This document shows positions 24,051 to 35,527 of a DNA stretch of 64,000 nucleotides, piece by piece. A program made the translations under genes and the position numbers. This DNA comes from Liriodendron chinense (taxonomy: Eukaryota > Streptophyta > Magnoliopsida > Magnoliales > Magnoliaceae): positions 992,001 through 1,056,000 of the forward strand of contig ML058453.1 in NCBI GenBank assembly GCA_003013855.2, in the 5' to 3' direction. Every line of letters starts with the position of its first letter. The stretch's first letter is position 1. The notes below the pieces were generated by a model. That model was not told where the DNA came from, did no database searches, and saw nothing but the letters and a program-made list of their open reading frames with translations.

Positions 24051-25317
24051 GTGATGGGATTTCTTGAGGGAGGCACCAAATAGCTGTGACAAGGCTTTGA
24101 TGATGATGGTATCTTTTGGGGCTAGACTATGGTGATAGCTCACCACCATTCTTATAGTCGTGGTGTCTCATTCATCGTACATGCATAAATGTGTGGCAGC
24201 ATGGACCACGCAAATAGCAGGCTCCACTTTTGGTAAAGTATAACCCAAATTCACACTGATATCATTACCATCAGATTTATCTTGTTAAATTTGGACCACC
24301 ATGTTACTTCCTGGTTGATAGTCACCATTTGGATAGTTATAGCATTCAGAGTGCGATTTTCAGGCCATTCTCCATCCATGATGGGCCCACAATTTGGACA
24401 GTCTGGATGAATGTATATGTCTGCAATGTCTACGGTGGATTAAATAACAACTTAAACCATGGTGGTGAATTATCACCAGATTCTTCTCCTATCTTTTGTG
24501 GTTCTTTTATAACATTGTGGATGTGACAGCACATGTTGTCTCGAAAAGTCACTAACATATCTCTGATGCAGTGTCTGTGTCTGACACCTTACAACCAACA
24601 TTTGGGTCCAACCTATTGCATAAATCAGCGGAAAAACTGATGGTTTCAGTTTTAAAGAGAATCCAGTTCCTGTGCATTTTCATCCTTTGGTATTGCTGTG
24701 GTTTTAGAAATGGCTCTTGCAGTTGGGAAAACCAAGTTTACAATGATGAAGCATTTCTGTCAGAGAGAAATGTTTGAACTTTGCAGTGAACTAACCTGAT
24801 ACTCTCAATTCAGTTGGTCAGCTGTGTAGTTGTTCAGGAAGAGAGGTAATCCTGGGGTTATTGCTCTGTTGCCCTTACAGAGTCCTTGTATTCTGAGGTA
24901 GTTCTGCAATATAAGAGGGTGAAAAAAATAAAATAAAATAAAAAATTGCTTAGAGCAAGCTCAGTTATAATTAGATTAAGCCCATTAGAATATGTATATG
25001 GAAAAGGCAATTATTGCTGGATCGTGATGGATGTTGATGGTCACATGTGTGGCCCACTTCACATGAAGATCATGGTTCGTATTGTTTCATTCATTATTCC
25101 TTTTGTTTAGTCCTTAAGGTGGCGTATTAGCAATGGGCTTTGGTTATGGACTAACTTATGCATGGGGAGAATTTTGTACTTTCACATATATTCTGATAGC
25201 CCCACTGAGGCTAGGGGCGTCACCAGCTTCTATGCCTTCTCTCTTCTCTTGTTTCGTCTCACACTCTCTCATTCTTCTCAATCTAACTCAAGGAACACTA
25301 GTCATATAAGGAAACTT
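24051..25317. other. unassigned region, weak coding-like patch
   Basis: At 24565 a good acceptor-like 'ctctgatgcag' precedes an open stretch (VSDTLQPTFGSNLLHKSAEK-like) that reads more like protein than the surroundings. No donor site or partner exon is evident, so no gene is called. The rest is AT-rich and featureless. Confidence 0.35.
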
Positions 25318-27424
25318 AGTAGTGGAATGAGGATGTACAGAAAGCTATTCATGAGAAGCATTCACATTTTAAAGCATGGCAAGGGACTAGAAATGATGAA
25401 GATTTTGAACAATATAGAAATGCTAAGAAGACTGTTAAGAAAGTCGTAAGTGTGGCTACATTTATGGCTTATGATAATCTTTCCAATAGACCGGGGACAA
25501 GAGAAGGTGAGAAAGATTGTCTTCAAACTTCAAAAAAATGAGAGAGGAAGGTAGGGGCCTAGATCATGTTTGATGCATTAAAAGCAAAAATTAGAGGGTA
25601 CTTGATGTAGGACAACTAACCACTTGCTCTAAAAACTTGAACTGATAGAGCGTGACGAATCAATCCCTCCATCTCATAGCCCAGGCTCCCGCTTCACACA
25701 GGTCAGGCCCTCGGCCGAACCCTTCTTTGTGAGCCCCACTTCACATGGGTTCACATCACACTAGCCACCCGCCTCACACAGGTGAGGCCTACCTTTCACG
25801 AGCCACCTGCCTCACATGGGTCATCCACCCCGAGTGTCCCCCCGCTTTACATAGGCCACCCCACTCGAGCCCGGTGTGAAAATGCCCCTGCATTAGTACT
25901 AGTAAAAGATAATGAGATCAATGAAAGGTGGAAAAGCTATTTTCAAAACTTGTCAAACGACAACCACTTTGAGAGCATATGACTATAAGAAACTATAAAC
26001 TCAAATGACATTGGAAGTCATAGATACTTTTGTAGTGTTAGGATCTCTGAAGTGAAAGAAGCTTTGAGAAAGATGACACTAGGATAGGCCCTTGGACCAG
26101 ATGGTATATCAATAGACGTTTGGAAGTGTATAGGAGGTATCAGGTTATTTTGGTTGATAAAGTTATTCAACAAGATTGTAAGATCGAATAGAATACGAGA
26201 AGAATGGAGGAGAATCACCGTGGTACCTGTTTATGAGGACAAAGGAGACATATAAGCTAGCTATTATAGGATCAAACTTGTGAACCATACTATGAAACTT
26301 TGAGAGATAGTGATTGAGCAAAGACTATGGCATGAGACGAATATATCAGAAAATCAATTTGGTTTCATGCCTGGGAGGTTTACCACTGAAGTTATTTTCA
26401 TACTTAGACAATTGATTGAGAACTATAAGGAGAGGAGGAAGGATCTCCACATGGTGCTTATTGACTTGAAAAGCATATGATAGGGTCCCTAGAGAGTTAA
26501 TCTGGTGGGTGTTTGGAAATAAAGGAGTCTTAGGAGGATATATTGACATGATTAGGGATATACATGAGGGAGTGGTAACAAATGTGAGGACCACCAGTGG
26601 AAAGGTGAGTTCCCAATTACCATAGACCTACACCAAGGGTGACGTAGTTTTGATTGACAGGGTGAGAGAGGTGTAAACACAAAGCTAGATTTGTGGAGGG
26701 ATGCTTTAGAATCTAAAGGATTAAAAATTAGTCGGACTAAAACAGAGTATATAGAGTGCAATTTTAGTATAATAGGAGTGAAATGAGGAGTTAATTAAGA
26801 TTGATGACCAAGAAGTTTCCCAAAATGACCACTTTTGATACCTTCGGTCTATAATTCACAAGAGTAAAGAGATTGAGAAGAATGATGCCCATAGAATTCA
26901 AGCTAGGCGGAAGAAATGGAGATGTGCCTCTAGAGTTTTATGTGATCGCCCTTTACTACTCAAACTGGAAGGGAAATGGATCCTGATAGCTATAAGACCA
27001 GCCATGCTTTATAGGATAGAATGCTAGGCAATTAAAGAACAACATGGTCATAGGATGAGATAAATGAGGATATTGAGATGGATGAGTGGCAAGTCGAGGA
27101 AGGATACAATTAGAAATGAACACATTTGATGGAACCTAGGAATAGTATCAATAGGTAACAAGATGAGGGAAAGTAGACTTAGATGGTTTGGTTATGTGCA
27201 ATGGAGACCCAGGGTTGCGCTTGATAGGAGTGAGTTTGTACAAGTTGAAGGCAAAAGAGCAAGGGGAAGGCCTAAAAGGACATGGATGGAGGTAGTAAGA
27301 AAAGACTTGATGACCTATGGTCTAACTGAAGACCTAACCCTTGATAAAGTGGAATGGCGGAACACGATTCATGTAGCTAATGACAATTAATTGGGATAAG
27401 GCTTAGAAGATGATGATGATGATT
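25318..27424 (+). pseudogene. RTE-type non-LTR retrotransposon relic
   Basis: It can be followed across many stops and shifts through the RTE reverse transcriptase. Segments seen are: KAWQGTRNDEDFEQYRNAKK near the 5' limit; GPDGISIDVWKC; NQFGFMPGRFTTEVIF; the LIDL region around 26460 with K-AYDRVPRE; QGDVV-type sequence; and a C-terminal KRARGRPKRTWMEVVRKDL strip near 27250. It ends at the (GATGAT)n tail that marks RTE 3' ends, after TTGGGATAAGGCTTAGA. The 5' end is truncated and a short solo LTR interrupts it. No active protein is possible. Confidence 0.85.
25603..25895 (+). mobile_element. short solo LTR inserted in the RTE relic
   Basis: It starts TGATGTAGGACAAC and ends CCCCTGCATTA, a TG...TA end that was probably TGCATCA with one substitution. 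GTACT flanks it on both sides, at 25598-25602 and 25896-25900. Joining the flanks restores the RTE reading frame (R-V-L-V-K-D-N-E), which confirms the insertion. The interior has repeated CTCACACAGG / CTTCACATGGG phrases. Confidence 0.85.
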
Positions 27425-28346
27425 AAAATACGTGGACATTTTGGATACATGCTTGGAGACAATTAAATGTTGAGTGCAAAAGGTGTAACATGCTGTATTC
27501 ATGCCTTATCTTGTTACTTAGCAGTAGCCTATATCTATCTTCGTATAAAAAAAACCCTAAAAAATGTAATTACAAGATAATCACATGACTGGGAACTCTA
27601 TTCTCTGGGTAGTTTGGTTAAGGTGGAGCCTATTGCGGTTACCACATTTTAGTGCTTATTTGCATCACCATTGTGCCCCATAGTTTCTGTTTCACTATCG
27701 GGTGCTGAAAAGAGTACGGATCTTGCGGGTGTACATGGTGTTGTTACACATGGCATAGACAACATTCAAATATCTGTACATCCATACAAAAAAAAGAGAA
27801 GAACTTCAGATACGTCCCTTAGGATGGTCATATTCTCCCAAGGTGTCAAATTCATTTGGGGTTGATGGGTATACAGAGCGTCCATTAGCATGCTGCATGA
27901 CTTGCCTCCACACATACAGGCACGCATTCAAATCTACACGTGTACATTCATCCATGTGTGTATTTTATGCACCTGCATACTTTGCCATGTCTCAGGTATT
28001 AAATTTTGCTATGCTGCTGTACACTAGTATAGTGCAGAGTTTATTTACCATCTTTACACCTGCTTGCCATCATTCTTGCGGACTTAACCATGTGCATGCA
28101 TGTTTTGCTTTGTTTTCGTATCTTGAATTTTGAGTGTTGCAAACTACAACTGTGGAGTGCCACACCAGTACCCCAGCAATGGTGTACTGGTTTCCTACAT
28201 GCAGCATACCTATATGTATGTATGGATGGATGGATGGACAATTGGACACATTTGTAAAAAAAAAGTATGCATGGACACTTGTGTATAGTGTCATCTTTAT
28301 GTTTATGTATGTATGCATGCATGAACAACTGAACACACATGTACCC
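27425..28346. other. unassigned region between RTE and gypsy remains
   Basis: A frame at about 27690-27790 (SLSGAEKSTDLAGVHGVV-like) looks more coding-like than its surroundings, but no splice context or family is recognised. The phrase CACTTGTGTATAGTG near 28277 recurs at 35577 on the other side of the gypsy remains. Confidence 0.35.
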
Positions 28347-29760
28347 TGACGCAGGACAATTGGCCTATCAATATGATGCGCAATGAACTAAAAGTGGAAG
28401 TATGAAACAGCGAATAATTAAATTAAATCTACTCAAATCATAAGTGCATAAATCTAAATAAGCAATAACATTGTTCCACAAACATAAACTACAAGCAAAA
28501 TAGTAGAGGAACGACAAAATCCTAAAGGCTAGGGTACCCATGGAAGGTAGAATTTCCATATCCAAACATATGGGTATTTCTAAATCCAAGGATGGTGGCT
28601 CTAAGGTTCCTAGGGTATGGCTGAAATTAGGGATTAAGGGAAAATATGATTAAGGTTAGAGTTTGGATGATTTGAGAATTGAGGATTTAGGGATTTAAGA
28701 CTACGGGAAGGGTGAAATTCAGATCTCGGTAAAATTGGGTGTTTGGATTTGAAAACGGATGTGGTATTAGGTTAGATGAAAATGATTCGGATAGGGAAAA
28801 GTAAAAGTTTTGGGGAAAAATGAATTTTAAGGACGTGGGGGCCGATGCCGAATGAAAATGACTCAAGGATTGGGGGTTTTGGGCTGGCGATTCAAAAGTT
28901 CTATCAATCGGATGAAATAAAAGCATTCAAATTACCTGAATTTCAAGGAGAAGAAGAAGAGAAGAGAGATAGAGAGGATAACCGGCATCACACTGTTGGC
29001 ATCACACCAAAAGGGGCTCCAACCACTGGAGGTTTCAAGCTCATCTCAGGCAAAAATAAGTTTTTTCTCAATATTCATAACATAATATAATGAAAAATAG
29101 TGTTTCTAACAAAGCTTATATAATCTATGTTTAGAAAAAGTGCACTAAAGTGCCTAAACAAAAGAAAAATAACAAAACGACGCCGGCTGTTGTACTTAGC
29201 TCTTGTGCTCCTCACGTGCTCCTCAAATGTCATCAAACCACGACGAGATGGGCGTTGAGATGGGTGTGACATGCCTCCTATGCTGGTACACTTGAGAAAA
29301 AGAACGTGATGGTTTGATGTCCTCATCAACTCTCCTCGACCGAAAAGAATTTGTCTTCGGCGAAATAAAACTCCAGTACTGCTCTAGGATATTTGGATCA
29401 ACTCGTTGCAGCTCGGTCTCTGCAAACCACGTGCAATCTGAAGTCGGCCCTGTTCTTTCACTTGATGAGATACTTTTGGTACCCTCCTTAACTAGTGGAC
29501 ACCACTTGTTCATCTAATATATCTTCAATCTCTTCCTTTCTCTCAGGTATGTGTGGTAAATGGGGTAAAGGTTGGGAAGACTAGGTAGGGATAGGCCATG
29601 GAGTATGAGGTTAGGTAGATATGTCATTTAGGTGACCCTTTAAGGCTACTAGATCCTCCACATTAAAGGTAGAACTAATTCCTGTGTTAGGTGGAAGATT
29701 TACTACATACGCATCATATCTTAGGATTTTAGCATATGTTATCATATTCATTACATCTAG
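28347..29760 (-). mobile_element. Ty3/gypsy fragment E3: LTR plus 3' internal end
   Basis: On the minus strand an LTR runs from 29328 (TGATGAGGACATC) to 28347 (CCTGCGTCA). Upstream of it, at 29760-29329, lies the 3' end of pol with the chromodomain-proximal strip ELQRVDPNILEQYWSF and RVDEDI at the LTR junction. The reading frame runs into the LTR, as in the element at 50695-58451. The flank on the LTR side is TACCC. The other half of the element is missing. Confidence 0.75.
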
Positions 29761-29789
29761 GGCTGTTAGCGCATCCTTTGCATATAGAT

Positions 29790-30045
29790 TCTATGATCGT
29801 ATTGCTGATTTTTCTAGTTTGGAGTGTTCCATTGCTGAATTTTCAGTTAACGTTTTCCGATAATACCATTGCTGAATTTCCAACTTGGTAATCTCAAGTT
29901 GTCACCTTGCTGAATTTTCAGTTAGTAATTTTCAGATTACACTCTTGCTGAATTTTCAGTTTGGTAATCTCAGATTGTCCTCTTGTTGAGTTTTCAGAGT
30001 AGTATTTTCAAGTTAATGGCTTGCTGAACTTTCAGACATGTGTCT
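29790..30045. repeat. ~38-bp minisatellite, about 7 units
   Basis: Degenerate units centred on TTGCTGAATTTTCAGTT recur about every 38 bases from about 29800 to 30030. Several units also share GGTAATCTCAGATTGTC. Unit boundaries drift by a few bases. It is non-coding and sits between the two gypsy fragments. Confidence 0.8.
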
Positions 30046-30293
30046 ATAGTGTGTTCAATTTGGTGTCTAGGTTAGCCTTATCTCTATTTTCATTATTATT
30101 GCACCTATAGTTTAGTCGCCGAGTCTCCTCGTAATGAATGGAGTATAGGCGCTTAAGATACTTAGGGCTGTTAAGTGTTGTCTTGTGGCCCTCGCGACCC
30201 AATGGAAAGCCGGACTCTGATGATTTGGCATATTTTAGTAGTCACATGGACCCATAGACATTCCTTGATTGGCTTGAAGACTTGGGGCTCGTT

Positions 30294-31192
30294 TGGCATC
30301 TCTACTCTAATTCAATAAGAGCATTTTGAATAAGAGCTATTTCAATAAGTTCTTTTGGTTATAGCACTTGTTTTAAATAAGCTCTTTTGGTAAAATTAAA
30401 AAAAAAGCCCTTATTTAAAATAAGCACGTTTGGTAAAACTTTCAAATAATAACTTTTTTTAAGGGTAGTTGACGTCATTTTTTAAGATTACAACAACTTT
30501 AATATAAGAGCAATTCAAATGATTGTTTTGGCGGACCGTCCATCATGTGGGGCCCAACCTTCAATATGGGTCATTCATCATGTGGGCCCACCTTTAATGT
30601 CAATATTCCATCATGTGGGCCCACCTTTAATGTCAATATTCCATCATGTGGTCCCACATTCAATGTCCACCATCCATCATGTGGACACCTTTGATGTGGA
30701 CCATCATCAGGAAGGGCCTGCTTGATGTGGATCGTTCATCATGCAGGGCCACACTTTGAAGTAGGCCATCCATCATGTGGGGTTCACCTTTGATGTGACC
30801 GTGCATTATGTAATCCCACCTTTGATATGGGCTATTCATCATGTGGGGCCCACCTTCACTATGGGTCGTTCATCATGTGGGCCTTTCTTGAAGAAATTGT
30901 AAAGAGAAGAGGAGGGTAAGATGGGAATTACTTGAAAAGTTTAGGGCAAATTTGTCCAAAAATTAGTCCTAAATGTCTACCCGCTTAAGCCAAATAAGCT
31001 CTGTTTCAAAAAGTAACCCCTCCCCAACTTATTAAATAGGAACATATTGGCTACTTTCTAAACAAATAAGCACTTGATTAGACTTTTACCAAATGGTCTA
31101 AAAGCTTCTTCTTTTTTTTTAATTTTTAATTTTTTATTATATATATATAAATAAGCTAATAAGCTCTTATTTGTAGAGATGCCAACTGCCCC
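30294..31192. mobile_element. Tourist-like MITE carrying a minisatellite
   Basis: The left end is GGGGCTCGTTTGGCATCTCTA; the right end, reversed and complemented, is GGGGCAGTTGGCATCTCTA. The inverted similarity continues through AATAAGAGC/AAATAAGC-rich arms. The flanks are CTT and TTT, so the 3-bp duplication is imperfect or absent. The middle, 30525-30890, is a tandem array. Confidence 0.7.
30525..30890. repeat. ~36-bp minisatellite with CATCATGTGGGGCCCACC units
   Basis: About ten units of the pattern CCATCATGTGG(GG)CCCACCTTTGATGTGG repeat every 33-38 bases. Two adjacent units near 30600-30650 are almost identical; the outer ones are diverged. The array shares its GGGCCCACC word with foldback family 1 and may have expanded from such an element. 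Confidence 0.8.
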
Positions 31193-31556
31193 TTTGGAAT
31201 ATTTTTTTGACTAGTATGATATGTCGAACAACCGTTGAGTGAGGCTCACCAAGTTGAAATTGGTGGGCCAAGCTAGATCATTTTGGACGGACTTGGAGCG
31301 AAGAATTGAGCGGAAAGGTGGAGCTCCGATCTCACAATGAGACGGGATGAAAGGGCGTTTGATAGAAAAGTTATCTTCCCACCTCTTACCGTCAGAAGCC
31401 CTTAGCTTAGGAAAGAGTCATCTCACCTTCCCGTCCAAAGAGAGAACTTATATGGACACACCTTCTTGTAAAGTGGTCCAATCCATCACTAAGAGAATCT
31501 TGGCTTCTGAACAACTTGAAGGGTATTTCACCCCAGTTATATTTCCTTGGGAGTGA

Positions 31557-33292
31557 GACAATTTCTTGGTGAATGGCAATTTGGAACCAAACAGGTTGTT
31601 TATGAAGAGGCATAGTACATACTTGAAATTGATAGTGATGACGAAGAAGAAATTGAGGCATCACTCATTGTTGTTGAACATGGAGTGGGTGCAAGTGATG
31701 AAGAGGTCGAAGAAATTAAGGCCACACCACTTTCAGTTGTCAAGTGTGACTTGAATGATGTGGAGTCCCAATCTAAGTCTCTTACCATAATGAAAGCGAA
31801 CGAGTTTGAAAAAGAGACTAGTTATGATTCAATGGTGGACACTCAAATGACCAGTGATGTTATTCTTGAGGCTAGCGCAGAGTTGTTGTCAGGAGTGATT
31901 GTGGACTTAGAGAAGACTTGTGATATCCTACTAGATGACTTACCGGATAAACTTCTACCTAAGCGGGGCATTCAACACGCAATCGATCTTGTCTCTGGGT
32001 CTACTATGTCAAGAATTTCCTCCCTACCAAGTGAACCCCTCAGAGCATGCAGAAATGCAAAGGCAATTTGATAAGCTTTGAAGGGAAGAGTTCACACAAG
32101 AGGGTTTGGGTTTGAGTTTTATTCCGTGTGCCGTGCCTGCCCTTTCTGCTTCCAAGAACGATGACACGTGCGCACGTGCGGGCACATTCTGGCCGTCCAT
32201 AAAGTCTCAGTTAAGTGTTAGTTCACTTTATGGTGTATTCATGTCATGGTGGATGTGATGGCCAGAGTCCTGATCCCGCATCTTGGTGACACATTGAATG
32301 TAATGGCCAATGCTAAGATCTTCTCAAGATTTGACATAAAAATTGAGTGTTCTCAAGTATTGGGATACTTGAACGTTATTCTTGTTTATAACACTTACAA
32401 GGAGCAATACCTCTATCAGCTAGAGCAGGTCTCTGGGATACTAAAGAATGAGAAATTATGTTTCACCCGCAAGAAGTGTTCTTACTTCTTTCGTTATAAT
32501 CTCCCAAGTTCTAGCTAATAGAGTTGTCTATTTGAGTTCATTGCTTCATCGGAGCGTCCTATAGTTTCATTCATGTCAGTGTTCCATAGGCCTTTAGAGT
32601 TTGCACATGCATTTACACGACATATGTATGACTTGCATGTGGAGATTAGAAAAAGAATCAATATAAGTAATGAAACATACAAAATGATTGTTGACTCACA
32701 CTATAGATTTAAAGAATACAAAATGATTGTTGACTCACACCATAGATTTAAAGAGTTTGCTGTAGGTGATGAAGTCATGATTAGAATACATCCAGAAAGG
32801 TTTCCACAAGGAACAAAAAAAAAAATAAATAAATTTACAAGCCTGTAGCGTTGGACCGTATAAAATCTTGAAAAGACTGGGTTTGAATGCTGACTTGATA
32901 TTTTTCCACCTAACATAGGTATCGGTTCCACATTTAATTTGTAAGATTTTGTACCATTTCATGGACCTTCCTCTAACCCTTACATGAACTTTGATGATGA
33001 TGCCCTTGACTTGTCCTATGACCCTTAGCTTATACTCGAATATTCTTCTCAACATCTACCTCTTCTGCCATACACATCTACCAAGATAGAAAAGACAAGA
33101 TATCTGGGATGAGTGAGTGGTTTCCACACGACACGGAGGTTATCAGGAGTACCTTGTCAAGTGGAAGGGTATGCCAAAGTCAGACAATACATGGATCATA
33201 GAGATGGAGCTTCAACGACTCGACCCCGACATTCTGGAGCATTGTCGGAGTTCTATTTCGCTAGAGGCGAATCTTTCTTAGCCGAGGAGAGT
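31557..33292 (+). pseudogene. broken, internally deleted gypsy pol (copy E2)
   Basis: It begins with an acidic segment (EEEIEASLIVVEHGVGASDE), then a strip just before RT (RGIQHAIDLVSGSTMS). It then jumps from the first RT motif (IFSRFDIKI) straight to the catalytic-loop motif, which reads YLNVILVYN instead of the expected YLDDILVY form. After that come the integrase C-terminus (RKRINISNETYK, EVMIRIHPERFPQG) and a chromodomain-like strip (YLVKWKGMPKSDNTW, near 33140). Stops and shifts are frequent. The same deletion and motif change occur in the copy on the minus strand at 55814-56605, so the pair belongs to a non-autonomous lineage. Confidence 0.8.
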
Positions 33293-35527
33293 TGATGAGG
33301 ACATCAGGGCACCATTGAGAGTCTATTAGAAGAGGAGGAGATCTGATGCGGACATCTAACCTTCAAAGTCTATCGGTGAAGAAAGCGCCCACCACAAGCA
33401 TCTTCCTTGTGGCTAGGCGCCTATTAAGGAACTAAAGACCTGCTGAAGACCCTTCACATGTGATTGAACACGTAGAAGACCCCACTCAGGGAAGACACGT
33501 GTGAAGGATGAAAGGAGAAAAGGCCGAACGAACTGAAGAATTCGGGCGCCCGACCACTGCCTTCGGGCGCCCGAACTTGGTCTGCCGGTCGCCCGAACCT
33601 CTCTGGAGGTTTTCGGACGACTTCGGGCGGGACCTCGGGCGCCCGACCGAGCGGCCGAACTTTCCTGCACTTATGTTATTTGCGCGTTTTTACTTACTAT
33701 TTGAGGGTAGTTTAGTCTTTTTACTTGTTTTTAGTGTTTATTTAAGTGGGCTAAGCCCTAAACTCGAGTTAGTTGATTATTATTGAAAAGCAAACCCTTT
33801 GGTTGCCTCCTTCTTCTTCTCTCTCTCTCTCATGGTGATGCTTCTTCTTCTTCCCTGAATCTCTTTTCTTCTAATTGCTTCTTGTGCCCCTCCAAATTCT
33901 TCAAGGTAATCATTTTTCCTCTTTCTATATTCTATTTTGCTAATCCTTCCTCGATCAAACCTTGGGAATCAAACTAAACCCTAAAACCCCAAATTCCCAA
34001 ATCCCTAATCCGAGAAACTTCCTGATTCTTCGGACTAGTGATCTTCATTGATCGATTGGGTATGACCATGCAAGATCAGGAGGTTCCATCCCTCCTCGGA
34101 TCCAACCTAAGTAATAATTGAATCCCATACTCCCTGATTGTGATGATGGCCCGTTCCATTGCATGTTTCCTTTATAATTTTCTTAGTTTACGATGATTGA
34201 TGCTAGATTTTATATTGTTATTGCCTTTTAATTCCGCTGAATAATTGTGTTCAAGAGCATGCATCATATTTAGGGCTGTCCTGCATCAAGATCATCATTA
34301 GTTTTTGTCTGGATGGATGACTACTACATGGGCACGAGTGGGCCGAGTGGACCGTTTTGAAGACCCTGCATGTATTTGATGCATCTACGAAGATTCTACA
34401 CTAGGAAGATGCATGTGGGCTGCATTCTTGAGGAGTTTGGACTGTTGGATCGAGTGCATGCGTTGATCGGATTGTTAGATTGCGCGTATCGGGCCATTTG
34501 ACCACTTTTGATTGTGGCTCGCCTCGGTCGTGGACACTTTAGGACTTTAGATATTTTAGTTTTTATTAGGATTTAGTTTATTTATAGTTTGAATATTTTT
34601 TATGAGCTTTATATTATGTTTTTTCTAGTTTAGGGAGCTTTTCTTAAAAAATCTTTCTTGAGAGCACCTTTTTGTAAATTTCTGCACTTGGACTATAAAA
34701 GAGAAGATGGGGTGTGTGGAGCCCTAATGACCTTTATTTTGAAAAAAGACATTTTGTGTTTTTTCTCTTTTTCCTGTGATTTGAAGAATACTCCATGTGA
34801 TTTAGAGCTCGGGTGTGGTATGTTTCCATTCTCATTCAACAGAGGTGCGAGGCTTCCATCTATCATCTTCCTTCTCTTTTCCTTTCCATCCAAAAGAGGT
34901 ATTTTCTAAAAAAATTCATCTTTCTTCTTCCATTCACATCCAAAACCATCCAATTCATCTTTTTCTTCAACTTTTCATCATCCGACTTCAACCTCAACCG
35001 AACCCCATTATCTAAAACCCCAAATCTTTCAATTTTCCAAAATTTTCAAACCCCAGATCCTCAAATCCTTCAATTAACCTAAAATTCCTAATTTTCCTAT
35101 ATCCAAAACCTTAATTCCAATCTCTTAATACCTAAATCCTATAAGCCCTTTATCCTATTTCCCAATTTAGCTCAAATTTTCTATTTTTTATTTTATTTTT
35201 AAAAACTCTAATTCCAAAATTCCCAATTCTCATGAATTCTAATTTTTCAAATTTCAAATTTTCTTTCCCAACCCTAATCCTAGAATCTACAAGTCAACCT
35301 CTTCAGTGTGGAATGTGCCTATGCCAAATTGGAAGTTCTATCCTTCCATCGGGCGTAGTTTTAATTTGATTTATGTGATTTTTTAGCATGTGAGCATGTG
35401 ATTTAGGTTGAATCAGATTTTATTTCCTATTATTTACTCTTAATTACATGGGGGGTTAGCATTTTTTGTTAATTGAATTATCTTATGGACTCTTTCGTAA
35501 TCTCACTAAATCATGTGTCCTGCATCA
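33293..35527 (+). repeat. 3' LTR of gypsy fragment E2, split by a solo LTR
   Basis: The LTR starts TGATGAGGACATC after a purine-rich GCCGAGGAGAGT stretch that could be the polypurine tract. It is interrupted after 51 bases by the solo LTR at 33344-34288, resumes at 34289, and ends GTCCTGCATCA at 35527. A CTATAAAAGAG promoter-like word is at about 34692. The flanking bases are TATCC, followed by a C run. Confidence 0.75.
33344..34288 (+). mobile_element. solo LTR nested in the E2 3' LTR
   Basis: It starts TGATGCGGACATC and ends CTGCATCA, with AGATC on the left (33339-33343) and AGATC on the right (34289-34293). It is homologous along its length to the solo LTR at 11706-12532, so the two are separate insertions of one family. 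It holds a striking GC-rich part at 33540-33660, with repeated TTCGGGCGCCCGA palindromes in an otherwise AT-rich LTR. Confidence 0.9.

Larger units (their letters stand above)
30046..35527 (+). mobile_element. Ty3/gypsy fragment E2 (internal part plus 3' LTR)
   Basis: The plus strand carries a decayed internal region from about 30046, through a broken pol at 31557-33292, to a 3' LTR starting TGATGAGGACATC at 33293 and ending GTCCTGCATCA at 35527. The 5' LTR is not seen. A Tourist-like MITE (30294-31192) and a solo LTR of a related family (33344-34288) sit inside it. It faces the minus-strand fragment E3 head to head, with both 3' LTRs outward. Confidence 0.75.

Noticed and set aside
28041..28349. 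Frames of 88-99 codons in the ATG/CAT-rich stretch
   Set aside because: Generated by repeated GTATG/GGATGGATGG words; both strands give frames of equal length.
30525..30890. CRISPR-like array
   Set aside because: Regular ~36-bp spacing, but there are no unique spacers, units grade into each other, and the context is a plant MITE.
28347..35527. One complete gypsy element with two LTRs
   Set aside because: The two outer LTRs are in opposite orientation, differ in sequence and have different flanks (TACCC, TATCC); there is no single element here.
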